Assembly: GCF_024346355.1 (NCBI RefSeq)
Contig: NZ_JAGQCU010000012.1
Span: 1-64,000, forward strand
Source: Cyanobium sp. ATX 6A2
Lineage (GTDB): Bacteria > Cyanobacteriota > Cyanobacteriia > PCC-6307 > Cyanobiaceae
Reading direction: 5' to 3'
DNA: 64,000 nucleotides
Shown here: positions 50,695 through 62,217 of the stretch, in pieces
Layout of the letters: every line of letters starts with the position of its first letter
Numbering within the stretch: the first letter of the stretch is position 1
The notes under the pieces: generated by a model
Database searches by the model: none
Seen by the model: only the letters and a program-made list of their open reading frames with translations
Told to the model about the DNA's origin: nothing
Position numbers and translations under genes: made by a program

Positions 50695-51411
50695 TCATGG
50701 GGTTGCGGGGCCGGCCCGCACGATCGCCCTGGCTGGGTAGCGGTGCACCAGGTGAATCGGGCGCTCCAGGGTGGCATCCATGCCGCTGAAGCTCACCAGC
50801 AGTTCGCCCCCGCCCGCCGCAGGATCGCGGTCATGGCCCGCCAGCGGACCGCCGTCCTCAAGGGGATGCAGCAGGCGCAGGTCGTCGAGCATGGGCAGGC
50901 CGTCGGGGGTGAGCAGGGGCAGCGGCCGCAGCTGCCGGTCCCCATCGTGGGGCTGCCAGAACACGCGCACGCGCACATCAAAGAGGGTGTTGGGGCGGCT
51001 GTTGTGCAGCCGGATCACCAGGCACTCGCGGCCCTCCTGCGCCTCGATCCGGGCCTGCTCGGCGAACTCCACGCTCTGCGGGGTGCGGGCGAAGCGGGCG
51101 AAGGCCAGGCCGGTGATCAGGGCCACAAGGATCAGGCCGGTGATCGCCTCGCCGGTGGTCACCAGGTGCACCCAGAGGCTGTCGGGGTAGAGGGAGCCGT
51201 AGCCGATCGTGGCCAGCGTCTCCACCGAGAGGAAAAAGGCCCGCAGGGACACAGGCAGATCGTCGCTGCCACCGATGCCGGCGGGATCGAGCAGGTAGAG
51301 GCCGGCGAACAGCAGGTTGATCAGCAGGTACAGCCCCGTGACCAGCGCCAGGAAGCGCCACCAGCTCAGCTCCACCAGCAGCAGATAGGGCTGGCGCCAG
51401 CGGTCGCTCAT
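50695..51411 (-). CDS. KirBac-type inward-rectifier potassium channel
   Basis: The 238-residue protein has two transmembrane helices around a pore with filter TIGYGS (68-73) followed by LYPDS. A C-terminal immunoglobulin-like cytoplasmic domain follows (ECLVIRLHNSRPNTLFDVRVRVFW...LLVSFSGMDATLERPIHLVHRY). Two TM helices plus this Ig-like domain define the KirBac family. It should conduct K+ as a tetramer gated by lipids or pH. The start overlaps the stop of the kinase-fusion gene (ATGA). Confidence 0.9.
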   Translation of the reverse strand: MSDRWRQPYLLLVELSWWRFLALVTGLYLLINLLFAGLYLLDPAGIGGSDDLPVSLRAFFLSVETLATIGYGSLYPDSLWVHLVTTGEAITGLILVALITGLAFARFARTPQSVEFAEQARIEAQEGRECLVIRLHNSRPNTLFDVRVRVFWQPHDGDRQLRPLPLLTPDGLPMLDDLRLLHPLEDGGPLAGHDRDPAAGGGELLVSFSGMDATLERPIHLVHRYPARAIVRAGPATP

Positions 51412-53000
51412 GGCTGCTCCGGCTGCCGCAGGGCCCGGCGCCAGCGCCGGCGCACCGCCGCCGCCGTGGCCGCCACCGCGCTCTGGGGGCCCACGTCGAT
51501 CGCCTGCTGCCGCTCGTCGGAGTCGAGGGGTTCATCCCAGCCGATCTGGCGCTCCAGCACCGTCAGATCAGCGTCGGAGGGGTCGTGGCCGCGGCGCTGG
51601 CGCTGCTCGATGCGCTCCCGCAGCAGCGCCTCCGGGGCGCTGAACTCCAGGATCAGCAGCGGCACCCCAGCGCGGGCCGCCACCACCGCCATGGCGGCGC
51701 GATCGCCGCGGCGCAGGAAGCAGGCATCCACGATCACCGCAAAACCGGCTGCCAGCACCTGCGCGGCCAGCTCCGGCAGCCGCCGGCCGAACAGCGCCTC
51801 GCTCACCTGCCGGCCATAGAGATCGCCCTGGCGTAAAGGGCCGGCCGGGACGCCCCAGAGCCCGAACATCCGCTTGCGCTCCACATCGGAGCGCAGGCGG
51901 ATGGCCCCCAGCTCGGCCGCCAGCGGGCCGGTGTGGTGTGATTTGCCGCTGCCGGAGAGCCCGTGGCAGATCAGCACCGCCTGGGGGGCCGGCGTGATGC
52001 TGGCCTCGGCCAGGTCCAGGTAGGCCGCCACCGGTCCATCGGCGCTGCCGTCGCCGCTGAGGGCTGCCACCTTGGCGCGCACCAGGGCCCGGTAGCTCTG
52101 ATACCAGCGCCACAGGGCCAGGCCGCCGTGGTCGCCGCTGAGGTCCAGCCAGTGGTTGAGCAGCCGGGCCCCCAGAGCCGGATGGCCGCGCTGCTGCAGA
52201 TCCATCACCAGGAAGGCCAGGTCGCTGATCACGTCGATCCAGCGCAGGGCGGGGCTGAACTCGAGGCAGTCGAACACCTCGATGCGCCCGTTTCGCAGCA
52301 GCATGTTGCCCAGGTGCAGATCACCGTGGCACTCGCGTACCCGCCCCTGCTCCAGGCGGTGCACCAGCAGCGGCTCCAGCTCGGCGAAGGCGGCCCGGTT
52401 CCAGCCCGCCAAGCACTCGATGCGGGCCTGCAGCTCGGCGGCCGCTCGCTGCCGCAGGCAGGCCACATTGGCCTCCACCGGCTCAAGTACCGCAGCCGGG
52501 GTGCCGTAGGGGCCGGCGGCGGGGGCAACGGCCGCGGAGGCGTGGAAGCGGGCCAGGGTGTCCGCCAGGGCCTCGATCTGCTCGCCCCCCACCTCCTCCC
52601 GCGCCAGGGCGGCCGGCAGCAGGGCCTCCTGGGGAAACTGGCGCATCCGCACGGCCACCTCCAGCGGCGCAGTCCGCAGGATCTCCCCGTCGCTGGTGTT
52701 CTCCGCCAGCTCCTGCAGCCGGGGTCCCCGTTCGGTCTGCACCACGGCCGCCAGACCCAGGTAGAGGTCGCTCACCAGGCGCCGGTTGAGGCGCAGCTCC
52801 TCGCGGCAGTCGTGCAGGCGCAGCGCCAGGGTGGTGAAGTTCACGAAGCCCAGATCCACGGGCTTGCGGATCTTGTAGGCCACCGGGCCGGTGAGCAGCA
52901 CCCAGGAGATGTGGGTCTCGAGCACCGCGATGGTCTCCACCGGATGGCCGTAGGCCTGGGGACGGCGCAGGGCCTCGATCAGGGCGGAGCCCTCGCTCAC
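51408..53000 (-). CDS. aminoglycoside-phosphotransferase-like / P-loop kinase fusion
   Basis: The 530-residue protein counts from GTG 53000, which has GGAGG upstream; ATG 53057 is further out. Residues about 1-330 are an APH/choline-kinase-like domain (ETHISWVLLTGPVAYKIRKPVDLGF, VRECHGDLHLGNMLLRNG with the catalytic Asp). Residues about 335-530 are a P-loop kinase (ICHGLSGSGKSHHTGPLAAELGAIRLRSDVERKRMFG). This two-domain arrangement occurs widely in bacteria without a defined substrate. Small-molecule phosphorylation is likely. It leads the KirBac-SDR-channel operon. Confidence 0.85.
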   Translation of the reverse strand: MSEGSALIEALRRPQAYGHPVETIAVLETHISWVLLTGPVAYKIRKPVDLGFVNFTTLALRLHDCREELRLNRRLVSDLYLGLAAVVQTERGPRLQELAENTSDGEILRTAPLEVAVRMRQFPQEALLPAALAREEVGGEQIEALADTLARFHASAAVAPAAGPYGTPAAVLEPVEANVACLRQRAAAELQARIECLAGWNRAAFAELEPLLVHRLEQGRVRECHGDLHLGNMLLRNGRIEVFDCLEFSPALRWIDVISDLAFLVMDLQQRGHPALGARLLNHWLDLSGDHGGLALWRWYQSYRALVRAKVAALSGDGSADGPVAAYLDLAEASITPAPQAVLICHGLSGSGKSHHTGPLAAELGAIRLRSDVERKRMFGLWGVPAGPLRQGDLYGRQVSEALFGRRLPELAAQVLAAGFAVIVDACFLRRGDRAAMAVVAARAGVPLLILEFSAPEALLRERIEQRQRRGHDPSDADLTVLERQIGWDEPLDSDERQQAIDVGPQSAVAATAAAVRRRWRRALRQPEQP

Positions 53001-53117
53001 CTGCTCCCTCCCGGCCTGGGTGGAATCGTGGCAGATCCGCAACGATCCGATCTGCAACGATCCGCGGGCCGCGGGCCGGGACTGGGCTATTCAAGTTCAG
53101 CCAATCACGGTGCTGCC

Positions 53118-53636
53118 ATGGGGCGGATCGTTCGCTGGGGGCTCGGCCTCCTGCTGGCGGCGGGGGTGCTGCTCGCCGGCCTGCTGCTGTTGCCGATCGG
53201 GGAGTGGTTGCCGGGGGGCACGGTGGGCGATGTGCCCAGCGCCCAGGTGGTGAACGGCACCGCCTTCAACGCCCTGTTCCCGGAGGCCGGCCCGGGCGAG
53301 CAGCTGGTGTACACCCAGGAGAAGCGGGGCTTCAGTGAGGCCCGCCTCAAGCAGGGCGACAGCACCCTGGCCCTGCTAGCCATCTCCGACACCACCACCG
53401 CCCCCGAGGCCCGCGAGAAGTTCGCTGCCAGCAGCGAGCGCATCCAGGGCTGGCCGCTGGTGGAGCAGGGCCCCCAGGCCAGCGCCCTGCTGGTGGCTGA
53501 GCGCTTTCAGGTGAAGGTGATCGGCCAGGGGGCGGGGCTGGATCCGGCCCAGCGCCATGAGCTGCTGGACGCCTTCGACCTGTCGGGTCTGGCGGATCTG
53601 CAGGCGCCGGCCCTGCCTGCCAAGGGGGCCCGATGA
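53118..53636 (+). CDS. membrane-anchored protein of unknown function
   Basis: The 172-residue protein (ATG 53118) has one N-terminal hydrophobic anchor (WGLGLLLAAGVLLAGLLLLPIG). A soluble domain follows: VNGTAFNALFPE, QLVYTQEKRGFSEARLKQGDSTLALLAISDT, ARERFAASSERIQGWPLV-like helix, LVAERFQVKVIG. I do not recognise the family. Its stop overlaps the start of the next gene (ATGA), so three unknown genes (53118, 53633, 54545) form an operon divergent from the kinase gene. Confidence 0.72.
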   Translation: MGRIVRWGLGLLLAAGVLLAGLLLLPIGEWLPGGTVGDVPSAQVVNGTAFNALFPEAGPGEQLVYTQEKRGFSEARLKQGDSTLALLAISDTTTAPEAREKFAASSERIQGWPLVEQGPQASALLVAERFQVKVIGQGAGLDPAQRHELLDAFDLSGLADLQAPALPAKGAR

Positions 53637-54520
53637 GCGCCACGGTTCTCGAGCGCCTCGAGCGCCTGCCTCGCCGCAACCTCACCGTGCTGGCCCTCAA
53701 GGGCATCGGCACCCTGGTGCCGGGGGGCTGGCAGAACATCACCTCCGCCGACGCCCTGATTGCCGAGGTGATGGGCAGTGAGGATCCGGCCCTGATCGCC
53801 CAGGTGCGGGCCCGGGCCGATGTGCTCAGCCGCGCCCGCCACGAGGGCTATGGGCGGGCCCTGAGCCTCTACGACGCCGTGAACCGCTCCCAGCGGGCCG
53901 GCGGCGGCCTGCGTCTGCTGGCCAACGTGGGCGGCGCTGTGCCGCTGCTGCGGCGGGTGGCCGATCTCACCCCCACCAGCGACACGCTGCAGGCGGCCGA
54001 TCTGGGCCTCAAGGTGGCCGCCGAGCTGTTGGCCTTCACCCAGGTGAACGGCCTGCCCGGTGACAGCTTCGGCGACTTCGCCGCCGCCCTGGCGGACTAC
54101 GGCAGCGAGGCCCGGGTGCGGATGGCGGCGCTGGTGTGCTTCGACGCCCTGCTGCCCCTGGGCGATCAGGCCCTGGCACGGCTCGACGAGCTGCTCGGGA
54201 TGGTGGCGCAGAAGGACCTGCGCCAGCTGCCGGCCTACGCCGGCATGGCGTCGCTGATCCCTGGCCGGGGTGAGGCGGCCCACCTGAGCTTCATCCGCCG
54301 CGGAGTGGACACCTGGCTGGGCTGGGCCGGCGGCCTGGTGAGCGGTCTCGGGCTCAGTGGCCAGAAGGCGGTGCAGGCCCTGGAAACCACCCTCGGCCCC
54401 TGGCAGGGGCGCTTCGATCAGATGGCCACCTTCCTCGACGTCTTCACCGACACCTATCGCCATACCGGCACCCAGGCCGTGGCCCGTAGGTTGGTGCAGC
54501 GGGCGGCCGCTGAGATCTGA
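53633..54520 (+). CDS. helical protein of unknown function
   Basis: The 295-residue, soluble and almost entirely helical protein lacks a signal peptide. It opens VLERLERLPRRNLTVLALKGIGTLVPGGWQNITSADALIAEVMG and contains several alanine-rich amphipathic helices, with VSGLGLSGQKAVQALETTLGPW near residue 245 and a basic C-terminus. I recall similar lengths among conserved cyanobacterial hypotheticals, but no domain name applies. It is translationally coupled to the membrane-anchored gene upstream. Confidence 0.72.
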   Translation: MSATVLERLERLPRRNLTVLALKGIGTLVPGGWQNITSADALIAEVMGSEDPALIAQVRARADVLSRARHEGYGRALSLYDAVNRSQRAGGGLRLLANVGGAVPLLRRVADLTPTSDTLQAADLGLKVAAELLAFTQVNGLPGDSFGDFAAALADYGSEARVRMAALVCFDALLPLGDQALARLDELLGMVAQKDLRQLPAYAGMASLIPGRGEAAHLSFIRRGVDTWLGWAGGLVSGLGLSGQKAVQALETTLGPWQGRFDQMATFLDVFTDTYRHTGTQAVARRLVQRAAAEI

Positions 54521-54544
54521 GTTCTGGACCCCTGCCCCCAGCCG

Positions 54545-54925
54545 ATGTCGATGCCATCCCTCAGCCTGCGCGCCAAGGTCTCCGTGGTCGCCGTGCTGCT
54601 GGCATTTGTGGGCGTGTTCGCGCTCGCCTGGCAGCTGCGGCGCCAGCACCAGCAGCGCGCGCTGGCGGTCTGCCGCGAGCTGCGCAGCGAGATCAGCGAC
54701 CTCAAAACCAACACCTTCGACCCGCGCCTCGAGGAGATGCGCACCATGCGCCTCAACCCCTCCCAGGCCGAAACCCTGCGCAACGCCGACCCCGACGCCT
54801 ACGCCCGCTTTGCCGCCACCTACGGCCAGCTGGTGGAACAGGTGGCCCAGGCGGCGGACCGGCTGGGCGAGAAGGTGGACCTGTTCCAGAGCAAGGGCTG
54901 TGTGGATCTGGGGCCGGCCTCCTGA
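54545..54925 (+). CDS. small membrane-anchored helical protein
   Basis: The 126-residue protein has an N-terminal transmembrane segment (VSVVAVLLAFVGVFALAWQL), then a long helical region that could form a coiled coil (QRALAVCRELRSEISDLKTNTFDPRLEEMRTMRL ... QLVEQVAQAADRLGEKVDLF). It has two cysteines. It lies 24 bp after the gene at 53633. The function is not recognised. It converges on chlL across 31 bp. Confidence 0.68.
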   Translation: MSMPSLSLRAKVSVVAVLLAFVGVFALAWQLRRQHQQRALAVCRELRSEISDLKTNTFDPRLEEMRTMRLNPSQAETLRNADPDAYARFAATYGQLVEQVAQAADRLGEKVDLFQSKGCVDLGPAS

Positions 54926-54956
54926 GGGGGCGGCAGTGAGGGGGCGGTGGCGACAG

Positions 54957-55985
<1,029 letters not shown>

Positions 55986-56088
55986 TCACCGCTTGCAGGG
56001 GGGTGGTGCAATCCGAAACAACGCCGCGTTTGAGGTTGTCAAACCCCCACAAGTGGGGTGAGCAGAATCACTCATTCACAGCGGTGGC

Positions 56089-57723
56089 TCAGCGGCTGAA
56101 ATGCACCTTGGCCTCGTAGAGGGTTTCGCCGTCGATGCTCACCAGCCCCCGCTCGCGGGCGAAGGCCTCGGTGTTGCGCCGCACCTTGCTGCGCACGAAG
56201 AAGGGAATGCGGGAGAGTTCCGCCTCGCCATCGGCCGTCCAGCGCAGTTCGCCGTTACCGGGGGTGGTGGCCGGCTCGGCAGCCGGTTCGTCGACAGAGG
56301 TGGCTGGGGGAGCGCCGGATCGGGCGCCGGATGGGGCGGCCTCGGCGAGGTGGCTGCGATGGCCCTCCACGAATTCGAAGTCGTGGCGGAACATGCCGAT
56401 CAGGTGCTCCTCCAGCCCCATCATCAGCGGGTGCACCCAGGTATCGAAGATCACGTTGGCCCCCTCCCAGCCCATCTGGGGGGAGTAGCGGGCCGGCACG
56501 TCCTGCACGTGCAGCGGTGAACTGATCACGGCGCAGGGGAGGCCCAGCCGCTTGGCGCTGTGGCGCTCCATCTGGGTGCCCAGCACCAGCTCCGGCGCCG
56601 CCTCCGCCATCGCTGCCTCCACCGCCAGGTAGTCGTCGCTGATCAGGGCCTCAAGGCCCAGCTCGGCCGCCGCCGCCCGCACCTCGCGGGCCTGCTCGCG
56701 GCTGTAGCTCCCCAGCCCCACCACCTGGAATCCCAGCTCGCGGCTGGCGATGCGGGCGGCGGCCACGGCATGGGTGGCGTCACCGAAGATGAACACCCGT
56801 TTGCCGGTGAGGTAGGTGGAATCCACCGAGCGGGAATACCAGGGCAGCCGCGACCGCCGTTCGGCCTCACACACCCCATCGGCGCCGGCCACGAGCTCGG
56901 CCGGCAGCTCCATGGCCAGCACCCCGTGCAGCTCGCGCAGGAAGGCGGCGGTGGCGCCGATGCCGATCGGCACCGTTCTCACCGTGGGCATCCCGAAGCT
57001 GCGCTCCAGCCAGCTGCACACCGGCCCCGCCACTTCGGGATAGAGGCACACGTTGGCATCGGCGCTGGGGAGGCGCAGCAGGTCGGCGGGGCGGGCCCCC
57101 AGGGGTGCCACCACGGTCACGTCGATGCCGTGGTCGGCCAGCAGCGCCGTGATCTCGCGCGCGTCGTCGCGGCAGCGGAAGCCCAGCAGCGAGGGGCCCA
57201 GCAGGTTCACCCGCGGACGGCGGCCCTCGTCGCGCCAGCGGCTGGGATCCGGCTTTGGGCTTCCCGGTGCGGGCACCTGCCCTTTGAGCAGGCCGCGCAC
57301 CAGCTGGTAGAGGGTTTCGGCCGCTCCCCAGTTCTCCTTCTTGGAGTAGGCGGGCAGATCCAGGCTCACCACCGGCACGCCGCCCAGATCCATGCCGCTG
57401 GCCAGGGCGCCGGGCTGGTCCTGGATCAGCTCGGCGGTGCAGCTCTCACCCACCAGCAACGCCTCGGGCGCAAAGCGCTCCACCGCCTCGGCGATCGTGC
57501 GCGTGACCAGTTGGGCGGTGTCGCCGCCCAGATCGCGGGCCTGGAAGGTGGTGTAGGTGACCGGCGGCCGCCGGTCACGGCGCTCGATCATCGTGAACAG
57601 CAGGTCGGCGTAGGTGTCGCCCTGGGGGGCATGCAGTACGTAGTGCACCCCCTCCATCGAGGTGGCGATGCGCATGGCGCCCACGTGGGGCGGGCCTTCG
57701 TAGGTCCAGAGGGTGAGTTCCAT
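56089..57723 (-). CDS. chlB: light-independent protochlorophyllide reductase subunit ChlB
   Basis: The 544-residue protein is NifK/BchB-like. It supplies D36 ([10 protein letters not shown]), the unusual aspartate ligand of the NB cluster. [35 protein letters not shown] opens it, [14 protein letters not shown] carries the substrate-side cysteine, and [35 protein letters not shown] is strongly conserved. A C-terminal PCP_red domain ([27 protein letters not shown]) follows an Ala/Pro-rich linker (about 455-490) longer than usual. It starts 22 bp after chlN, clearly in one operon. Confidence 0.97.
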   Translation of the reverse strand: MELTLWTYEGPPHVGAMRIATSMEGVHYVLHAPQGDTYADLLFTMIERRDRRPPVTYTTFQARDLGGDTAQLVTRTIAEAVERFAPEALLVGESCTAELIQDQPGALASGMDLGGVPVVSLDLPAYSKKENWGAAETLYQLVRGLLKGQVPAPGSPKPDPSRWRDEGRRPRVNLLGPSLLGFRCRDDAREITALLADHGIDVTVVAPLGARPADLLRLPSADANVCLYPEVAGPVCSWLERSFGMPTVRTVPIGIGATAAFLRELHGVLAMELPAELVAGADGVCEAERRSRLPWYSRSVDSTYLTGKRVFIFGDATHAVAAARIASRELGFQVVGLGSYSREQAREVRAAAAELGLEALISDDYLAVEAAMAEAAPELVLGTQMERHSAKRLGLPCAVISSPLHVQDVPARYSPQMGWEGANVIFDTWVHPLMMGLEEHLIGMFRHDFEFVEGHRSHLAEAAPSGARSGAPPATSVDEPAAEPATTPGNGELRWTADGEAELSRIPFFVRSKVRRNTEAFARERGLVSIDGETLYEAKVHFSR

Positions 57724-57745
57724 GGGGGGTATTCAGGGGTGGTGT

Positions 57746-59062
<1,317 letters not shown>

Positions 59063-59106
59063 TTAGAGAATCCGGCCCCGTTGGGGATGACAACAGCAGG
59101 AAAAGT

Positions 59107-59158
59107 TTGGGATCAGGTGGAAGGCCACCCCGTTGGGATCAGGTGGAAGGCCACCCCG
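59107..59158. repeat. 26-bp direct repeat, each copy with an inner hairpin
   Basis: Two identical 26-bp units begin at 59107 and 59133 (TTGGGATCAGGTGG then AAGGCCACCCCG). Each contains the inverted repeat GGTGG-AAGG-CCACC. They lie between chlN and the polysaccharide lyase gene, both on the minus strand, and could attenuate readthrough from the lyase or serve as a regulatory element for chlN. Confidence 0.85.
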
Positions 59159-59214
59159 GCGTCGATCTCCAGTGCTTCCTGCCAGGGGAGCAGCTGCGCC
59201 TGGGGTGAACACTC

Positions 59215-60060
59215 TCAATGACCTAGCAACCGGGGGGGCATGACATCGGCCAGGGAATCGCCGATGCGCAGATCATCGAAGTGGGTGACGTAGCGATGCG
59301 GCTCGTTGCCCTTGTAGATCCCGAATTTGACCCGGTAATGCTGCGGCGGTCGCCCCGGCTCCCCTCGGCATGCTCCGGTCTCGCTTGATCCATAGGGCCC
59401 CTGCCAGTGCGCGATGCGTTTGCCGTCAGCCCAGACGTCGAACTGGCCCGCGCCGTGGGGATCCGGTTTGGCGGCGATCACGAACCTGTGCCAACGCCCT
59501 GGCGTGAGGCGAAAGCGTGCCGCCACGGAGGTGTCGCGGTTCCGGTGGCGCGTCATGAAATTGATGGCATGGCTGGAGCCGCGATCCACACGCACGCCGG
59601 CAATGGGTGACAGCGGTGCGCACTGCCACAGCTGCAAGGGGTAGAAGCCCTCGGTGGTGACCGGCGCCCGAGCTGGCAGCCGCAGCCTGAAACCGATGTA
59701 GGTGGTGCGAGCGAACGGCCGGTAAGGGCCGTGGGCTAGCTCCACCCGGTCGTTGCCCTCTGCGGATTTGCCGTTGGTGCGGAATTCCAGATAGCGGTTG
59801 CCGGGTTCCGTGCGAATCCTCGGTGGCTCCACTGAGCGCTCGCACTTGCCCATCAGACGCGTGGCCCCTTCCTGGTAGTTGCCGCCTCGATGAATCTGGG
59901 GTCCACAGCGTTCAGGATGCTGGATGGTGCCTTCCCCAGTCACCGCGATCGGGGTTTGGGGCGGGGGTGACATGGCTGGTTGGGGGGTGACCGCGCCCCC
60001 CAGGGTCACTGCCGCCAGCAGGACAGGGGGTAGGAACTGCCGAACCGCCGCCGCGTTCAT
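59215..60060 (-). CDS. secreted polysaccharide lyase-like protein
   Basis: The 281-residue protein (from ATG 60060, MNAAAVRQFLPPVLLAAVTLGG) has a Sec signal and a jelly-roll domain of the heparin-lyase-I/glucuronan-lyase type: RYLEFRTNGKSAEGNDRVELAHGP, ARTTYIGFRLRLPA, EGFYPLQLWQC and NFMTRHRN. RFRLTPGRWHRFVIAAKPDPHGAGQFDVWADGKRIA and the closing FGIYKGNEPHRYVTHFDDLRIGDS are typical of the polysaccharide lyase fold (PF14099-like). The substrate is unknown. Its start overlaps the stop of the DUF2126 gene (ATGA), so the two are coupled. Confidence 0.75.
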   Translation of the reverse strand: MNAAAVRQFLPPVLLAAVTLGGAVTPQPAMSPPPQTPIAVTGEGTIQHPERCGPQIHRGGNYQEGATRLMGKCERSVEPPRIRTEPGNRYLEFRTNGKSAEGNDRVELAHGPYRPFARTTYIGFRLRLPARAPVTTEGFYPLQLWQCAPLSPIAGVRVDRGSSHAINFMTRHRNRDTSVAARFRLTPGRWHRFVIAAKPDPHGAGQFDVWADGKRIAHWQGPYGSSETGACRGEPGRPPQHYRVKFGIYKGNEPHRYVTHFDDLRIGDSLADVMPPRLLGH

Positions 60061-62138
60061 CCGGGGAGGGCGGCCGTGTCCAGTCGCAGATCCACGGTGC
60101 ACAGCCCGGGCTCAAGAGGCCGCCAGGGCGGGCCGAGCGGCCCTGGGATCCGGCCCGGCGCCTCCGCCTGCCAGCCCACCTCGGCACGCTCCAGCCGCCA
60201 CTGGGCCAGGGGCAGCCCGGGGCCATCCCCATCGGCCTCAGGACCGAGCAGCTGCAGCACCAGTGGCAGGTGGGGCTCGATGCCCGGATGCAGGCAGGGG
60301 TAGAGCCGGTGCAGGCGGTAGCGCACCGCCAGTGGGCCATCGGCCAGGGGCAGGGGGCGGCCGTTGAGCAGCAGCCGGTGCCGCTGGCGGAAGGCTGCGC
60401 TGCTCTGCACCTCGAAGCGCTGCAGGGAGGCATCCACGAAGCGGCTGGTGAAGCCGCCCTCCCGCGGCGTGTCGCAGATCAGGGGCCAGGGCTCCAGGGC
60501 CGGCAGCAGGCTGCACCGCTCCCCGGGGTCCTCCCCCTGCCACTCCAGCAGCGGCGGGAAGCGCCAGCGCCAGATCGCCCGGAACGGCTCTGCCGTCAGG
60601 GGCAGTCCGGCCTCATCGAGATCGGCCAGCACCAGCTCCAGGTCGTGCCAGAGGGGGCCCGGCAGCAGCAGGCGGTCGTGCAGGGCTGTGCCCCAGGGGC
60701 GCAGCTGAACCGGCCGCCGCTCCGGGCTGAGCAGCATCGCCGCCAGGGATGACCAGAGCAGGGCGATGGCGGCGGTCCAGTCGGGATCGGGCAGGGTTTC
60801 CAGGGCCCGGAATTCGATCAGCCCCAGACAGCCCGCCGGTGTGCCCGGATTCCAGAACTTGTCGAGGCTGATCTCGCAGCGGTGGTTGTTGCCGGAGCGG
60901 TCGGCGTGCAGGTGGCGAAGAGTTTCGCCGATCAGCTGGCGCTGATCGCCGCTGCCGAGGGCCTCGAGGTCGCGGTAGGCCAGCTCCAGGTCGAGCAGGC
61001 TGCCGAGGGCCTCATCCGGCCGCGGCGCCTGGGAGGCCGGGCCCACGCCGGCTCCGCAGAACAGGTAGCCGAGGCTGGGGTGGTGCTGCAGGTAGCGCAG
61101 CACGCCCACCAGCCAGGCCGGTCGGCTGAAGAAGGGGTGGCGCTCCAGGCTGGGTCCGCCCCAGAGCAGGTGGTTGCCGCCACCGGTGCCCTCCTGGCCG
61201 TCGCCGCCCCGGGCCTTCCAGGTGCGCAGCCCCACCTCCGCCGCGGCGGCATCCAGCAGCCGGATCCAGTGGCGGTATTCGCTCCAGGTGGCACACACCG
61301 GCAGGTTGATCTCCAGCACGCCTGGATCGGCGGCCAGGCCGAGCACCTGCCAGCCCTCGGCCGCATCCACCGGCAGAAGCCCGCTGAACTCCGGCGGCGC
61401 CAGGGGGATGCCTGTGGCCGGGTGCTGGGCCAGGCCGCTGATGGCCTGCAGCAGCAGCTCGGTGGGCTGGCGTTCCAGGGGCGGCAGGAACAGCCCCCAG
61501 CCCTGGGAATCGATCTCGAGGGTGAGCAGCTGGCAGGGCACGGTGGTGGGGAAGTGCTCCAGCGGCAACCGCAGCCCCGCCGGGCCCGGCGCCAGCGTCA
61601 GCTGCCGCTGCTGGCGCGGCAGCGGCCAGGGGCTGCTGTGCCACTGGTCCTGGTCCCAGGTGAGCGGCACGGCCCACACCTGGCGCTGGGGATCGAGGGG
61701 ATCCCGCAGCCGCCGCCGCTGCAGGGGCACCCCCAGGGCCTGGCCGAGCCGTTTCAGCCAGGCCTTGGCGTCGGCTGCCGCCAGGGCCTGGCCCTGGCCG
61801 TCGGGCACGGGCCAGGGGGCGATCGGGCGGCCGTCGAGGCCGGTGACCAGGCGCAGGGCCCAGCGGGGGTTCACCTCGCCCTCGTAGCGCTTGCCGCTGC
61901 AGTAGATCAGGGTGCTGCCGGGCCAGGTGCGGCGACGGATGGCCCCGGCCATGGCTCGGGCCACAGGCAGCTTGGTGGGGCCGTCGGCGGCCACGCTCCA
62001 CTCCGCTCCCTCCGGCTCGATCGGCACGTAGGTGGGCTCGCCGCCCAGGGTGAGCTCGATACCCGCCTGCTGCAGCCGGGTCTCGGCCCGGGCGGCGGCC
62101 AGCTCCATCCAGTCCTGTTCAATCCAGTCGTGCGCCAT
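60057..62138 (-). CDS. DUF2126-type protein lacking the transglutaminase domain
   Basis: The 693-residue protein (from ATG 62138, MAHDWIEQDWMEL) contains LTLGGEPTYVPI, PGSTLIYCSGKRYEGEVNPRWAL, GGGNHLLWGGPSLERHPFFSRP and HHPSLGYLFCGAGVGPASQAPRPDEA. CEISLDKFWNPGTPAGCLGLIEFRALE and a C-terminal beta domain end it. These are DUF2126 landmarks. Most DUF2126 proteins are about 1100 residues with an N-terminal transglutaminase-like protease; that half is absent here and no separate transglutaminase is adjacent. The DUF2126 part may be an amidoligase-related (ATP-grasp/GS-like) ligase; that is an inference from fold discussions, not visible here. Confidence 0.8.
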   Translation of the reverse strand: MAHDWIEQDWMELAAARAETRLQQAGIELTLGGEPTYVPIEPEGAEWSVAADGPTKLPVARAMAGAIRRRTWPGSTLIYCSGKRYEGEVNPRWALRLVTGLDGRPIAPWPVPDGQGQALAAADAKAWLKRLGQALGVPLQRRRLRDPLDPQRQVWAVPLTWDQDQWHSSPWPLPRQQRQLTLAPGPAGLRLPLEHFPTTVPCQLLTLEIDSQGWGLFLPPLERQPTELLLQAISGLAQHPATGIPLAPPEFSGLLPVDAAEGWQVLGLAADPGVLEINLPVCATWSEYRHWIRLLDAAAAEVGLRTWKARGGDGQEGTGGGNHLLWGGPSLERHPFFSRPAWLVGVLRYLQHHPSLGYLFCGAGVGPASQAPRPDEALGSLLDLELAYRDLEALGSGDQRQLIGETLRHLHADRSGNNHRCEISLDKFWNPGTPAGCLGLIEFRALETLPDPDWTAAIALLWSSLAAMLLSPERRPVQLRPWGTALHDRLLLPGPLWHDLELVLADLDEAGLPLTAEPFRAIWRWRFPPLLEWQGEDPGERCSLLPALEPWPLICDTPREGGFTSRFVDASLQRFEVQSSAAFRQRHRLLLNGRPLPLADGPLAVRYRLHRLYPCLHPGIEPHLPLVLQLLGPEADGDGPGLPLAQWRLERAEVGWQAEAPGRIPGPLGPPWRPLEPGLCTVDLRLDTAALPG

Positions 62139-62217
62139 CGCCGCCCTGTGCGCTCCGAGGTGTGGAACATCGGGTTTGCCCCCATGTTGCCTGCCAGGCG
62201 TTGGTTTAATACGCCGA

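Noticed and set aside
53001-53057. ATG 53057 as the start of the kinase-fusion gene
   Set aside because: GTG 53000 has GGAGG upstream and places the family N-terminus (ALIEALRRP) at the beginning; the extra 19 residues look like leader.
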